From NCBI GenBank assembly GCA_030141605.1, contig JAQGDQ010000027.1, forward strand, positions 957,554 through 1,021,553: a DNA stretch of 64,000 nucleotides, in the 5' to 3' direction. This document shows positions 62,613 through 64,000 of this stretch, piece by piece (position 1 is the stretch's first letter; the number at the start of each line of letters is the position of its first letter). This DNA comes from Tubiluchus corallicola. Lineage: Eukaryota; Priapulida; Priapulimorpha; Priapulimorphida; Tubiluchidae. The position numbers and the translations under genes are program-made. The notes below the pieces were generated by a model. That model saw only the letters and a list, made by a program, of their open reading frames with translations. It was not told the origin of the DNA and did not search any database.

Positions 62613-63423
62613 GTTCCTAAGGTAACATCAAAGTAGCAAACTAATTTAATTGTTAAAGTCTACAATATTACAAAAATGATTTTCTCTGGTTTTCCCTTAA
62701 TACAAATATTTGAATAAATTTCTAGCCAGTCAAACACGAGCAACTTGAACCTCAGAGACTTCTGTACTATAGCTGAACTTCTTATCTGCTAGATTAGTAA
62801 CACATTATAAGTCTTTTTATTAAACAATAAATACATTGCTTCCCCTCTATTTGCAGGGGTAGTAGCACAGTCCAGTACCGGCACGTAGAGCCAAGTCAGT
62901 GTTTTTTGTATTACTAACGACTGGATGAGAAAACCTGTGGCTTTTTAAAACATTGGCCTACACAGCATATATACGGTTTTATTACTGGAATGGACTGTAA
63001 TAGACTTAATATTTATATTTTAGAAATAGAATCTCAACGTTGTACACTTCCAGAGTATTTGTCTAACCTTTGTCTCAAAACCAGCTTTAACTTCTGCAGC
63101 TGTATATCTAATATGTATGTGGCTTATAATTTACAAACAGACAAATTATTTGCACCTTTTAATATATGTAACACCATGCATATTCTTAATTATCTTAAAT
63201 ATTAATGTAAAGAAAACAATACAAAAGCAATAGAGCATTTATTTAGTATCACTTCACATCATATTACGTATACATAATTTTCATTTTGTTTTTTCCAAAG
63301 CTTCATAGCAGCCAGAAGAATTAAAATCAAGCAAGTTAGGTCTGTTTGCAGGCTTGTCATTCTGAAATAAACACTACAGCGTAATTCATGTATGGCCACA
63401 ATACAGCACACAATAACACACAC
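62613..63423. other. Rest of the inverted-repeat spacer
   Basis: Upstream flank of the RBM45-like exon. The plus-strand frame 62990-63205 has no motif I recognise and no splice context. Confidence 0.4.
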
Positions 63424-63996
63424 GCACGCACATGCACACACACACACACACGTGCACACACACACACACGCACATGCACACACACACACACACACGTGCA
63501 CACACACACACACACACACACCAACGCATGCATGCACGCACGCACGCACACACACACACACACAGATAAAAAGCAGAACTTGCATGAGAAAAATCTTTGC
63601 AGTCATAGGGTCTACCTGTTTGCATTGCTCCCTTTAATTGGTCTATTTTAGCAGCATTACCAGTTGCAACTGATTAGATTAATGTTGCGAAATTTCTGCT
63701 TTCTATCGGGAGTCCCGCAATTCATATTATACCAAACAAAACAATGCAATCTATAATCGCTCATTACACTTTTCATAAGTTCATTATCTCTTAAGAAAAG
63801 TATAGAGCAGGACTAATAAAGCACTATAAAAGTAAAGTTAGAGTTTACAAAAGTGTCTTTTAAAACACAATAATGTTGTAATCCAGGCAGTGTGCACCAT
63901 GCTAACAGCTCCTTACATACTTTGCACATTGCTCTTTACTTAGTCTGCTGCAATCATGTGCTTATCTGTTTCAACACCTTGGCAACATAAAAGTAA
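63424..63996 (-). repeat. Right arm of a large inverted repeat
   Basis: Reverse complement of 61050-61622, with a (CA)n tract at about 63424-63565. The last four bases of the window (63997-64000) no longer match, so the arm appears to end just inside the window. Confidence 0.92.
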
Positions 63997-64000
63997 GGCC

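Overview
The window is animal nuclear DNA: AT-rich, with GT-AG introns of a few hundred bases to about 5 kb, many microsatellites, tRNA-derived SINE-like repeats and transposon relics. The recognisable genes (MED16, a heterotrimeric G-protein alpha subunit, TMBIM6, an RBM45-like RRM protein, a LASP/nebulin-type LIM exon, a DOMON protein, a trypsin-fold protease) are metazoan. The divergence of MED16 and the G alpha from vertebrate forms suggests an invertebrate. I cannot name the phylum.

Layout. 1.0-1.1 kb holds one minus-strand LIM exon of a gene leaving the window to the left. 1.1-11.5 kb has no recognised gene, but holds a recurring TGTCCGAC motif with an inverted-repeat pair and a 25-bp-arm hairpin at 8.4 kb. 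11.52-12.24 kb (minus) is an intact, intronless TMBIM6. 15.2-26.3 kb (plus) is a ten-exon G alpha gene, rebuilt with matching splice phases, whose introns carry SINE-like elements, a LINE endonuclease relic, an (AATG)n tract and minisatellites. 29.3-29.9 kb (minus) is a trypsin-like pseudogene. 33.6-39.6 kb (plus) is a secreted DOMON-domain gene interrupted by two tandem arrays, one with a homogenised 60-bp unit open on both strands; one linking exon was not found. 41.0-57.8 kb (minus) is a complete 19-exon MED16. One of its introns carries a 989-bp pogo/Tigger-type element with TIRs, TA flanks and a transposase C-terminal remnant. 58-61 kb has a LINE reverse transcriptase relic. 61.05-64.0 kb is a large inverted repeat (two 573-bp arms, 1.8-kb spacer) with a lone RBM45-like first exon in the spacer.

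The genes are unrelated housekeeping or signalling loci (ER stress and calcium, GPCR signalling, transcription, RNA binding, cytoskeleton) with no operon-like logic. The most unusual structures are the inverted repeat around the orphan exon, the 60-bp array, the pogo element and the hairpin. I found no convincing new multi-gene system.
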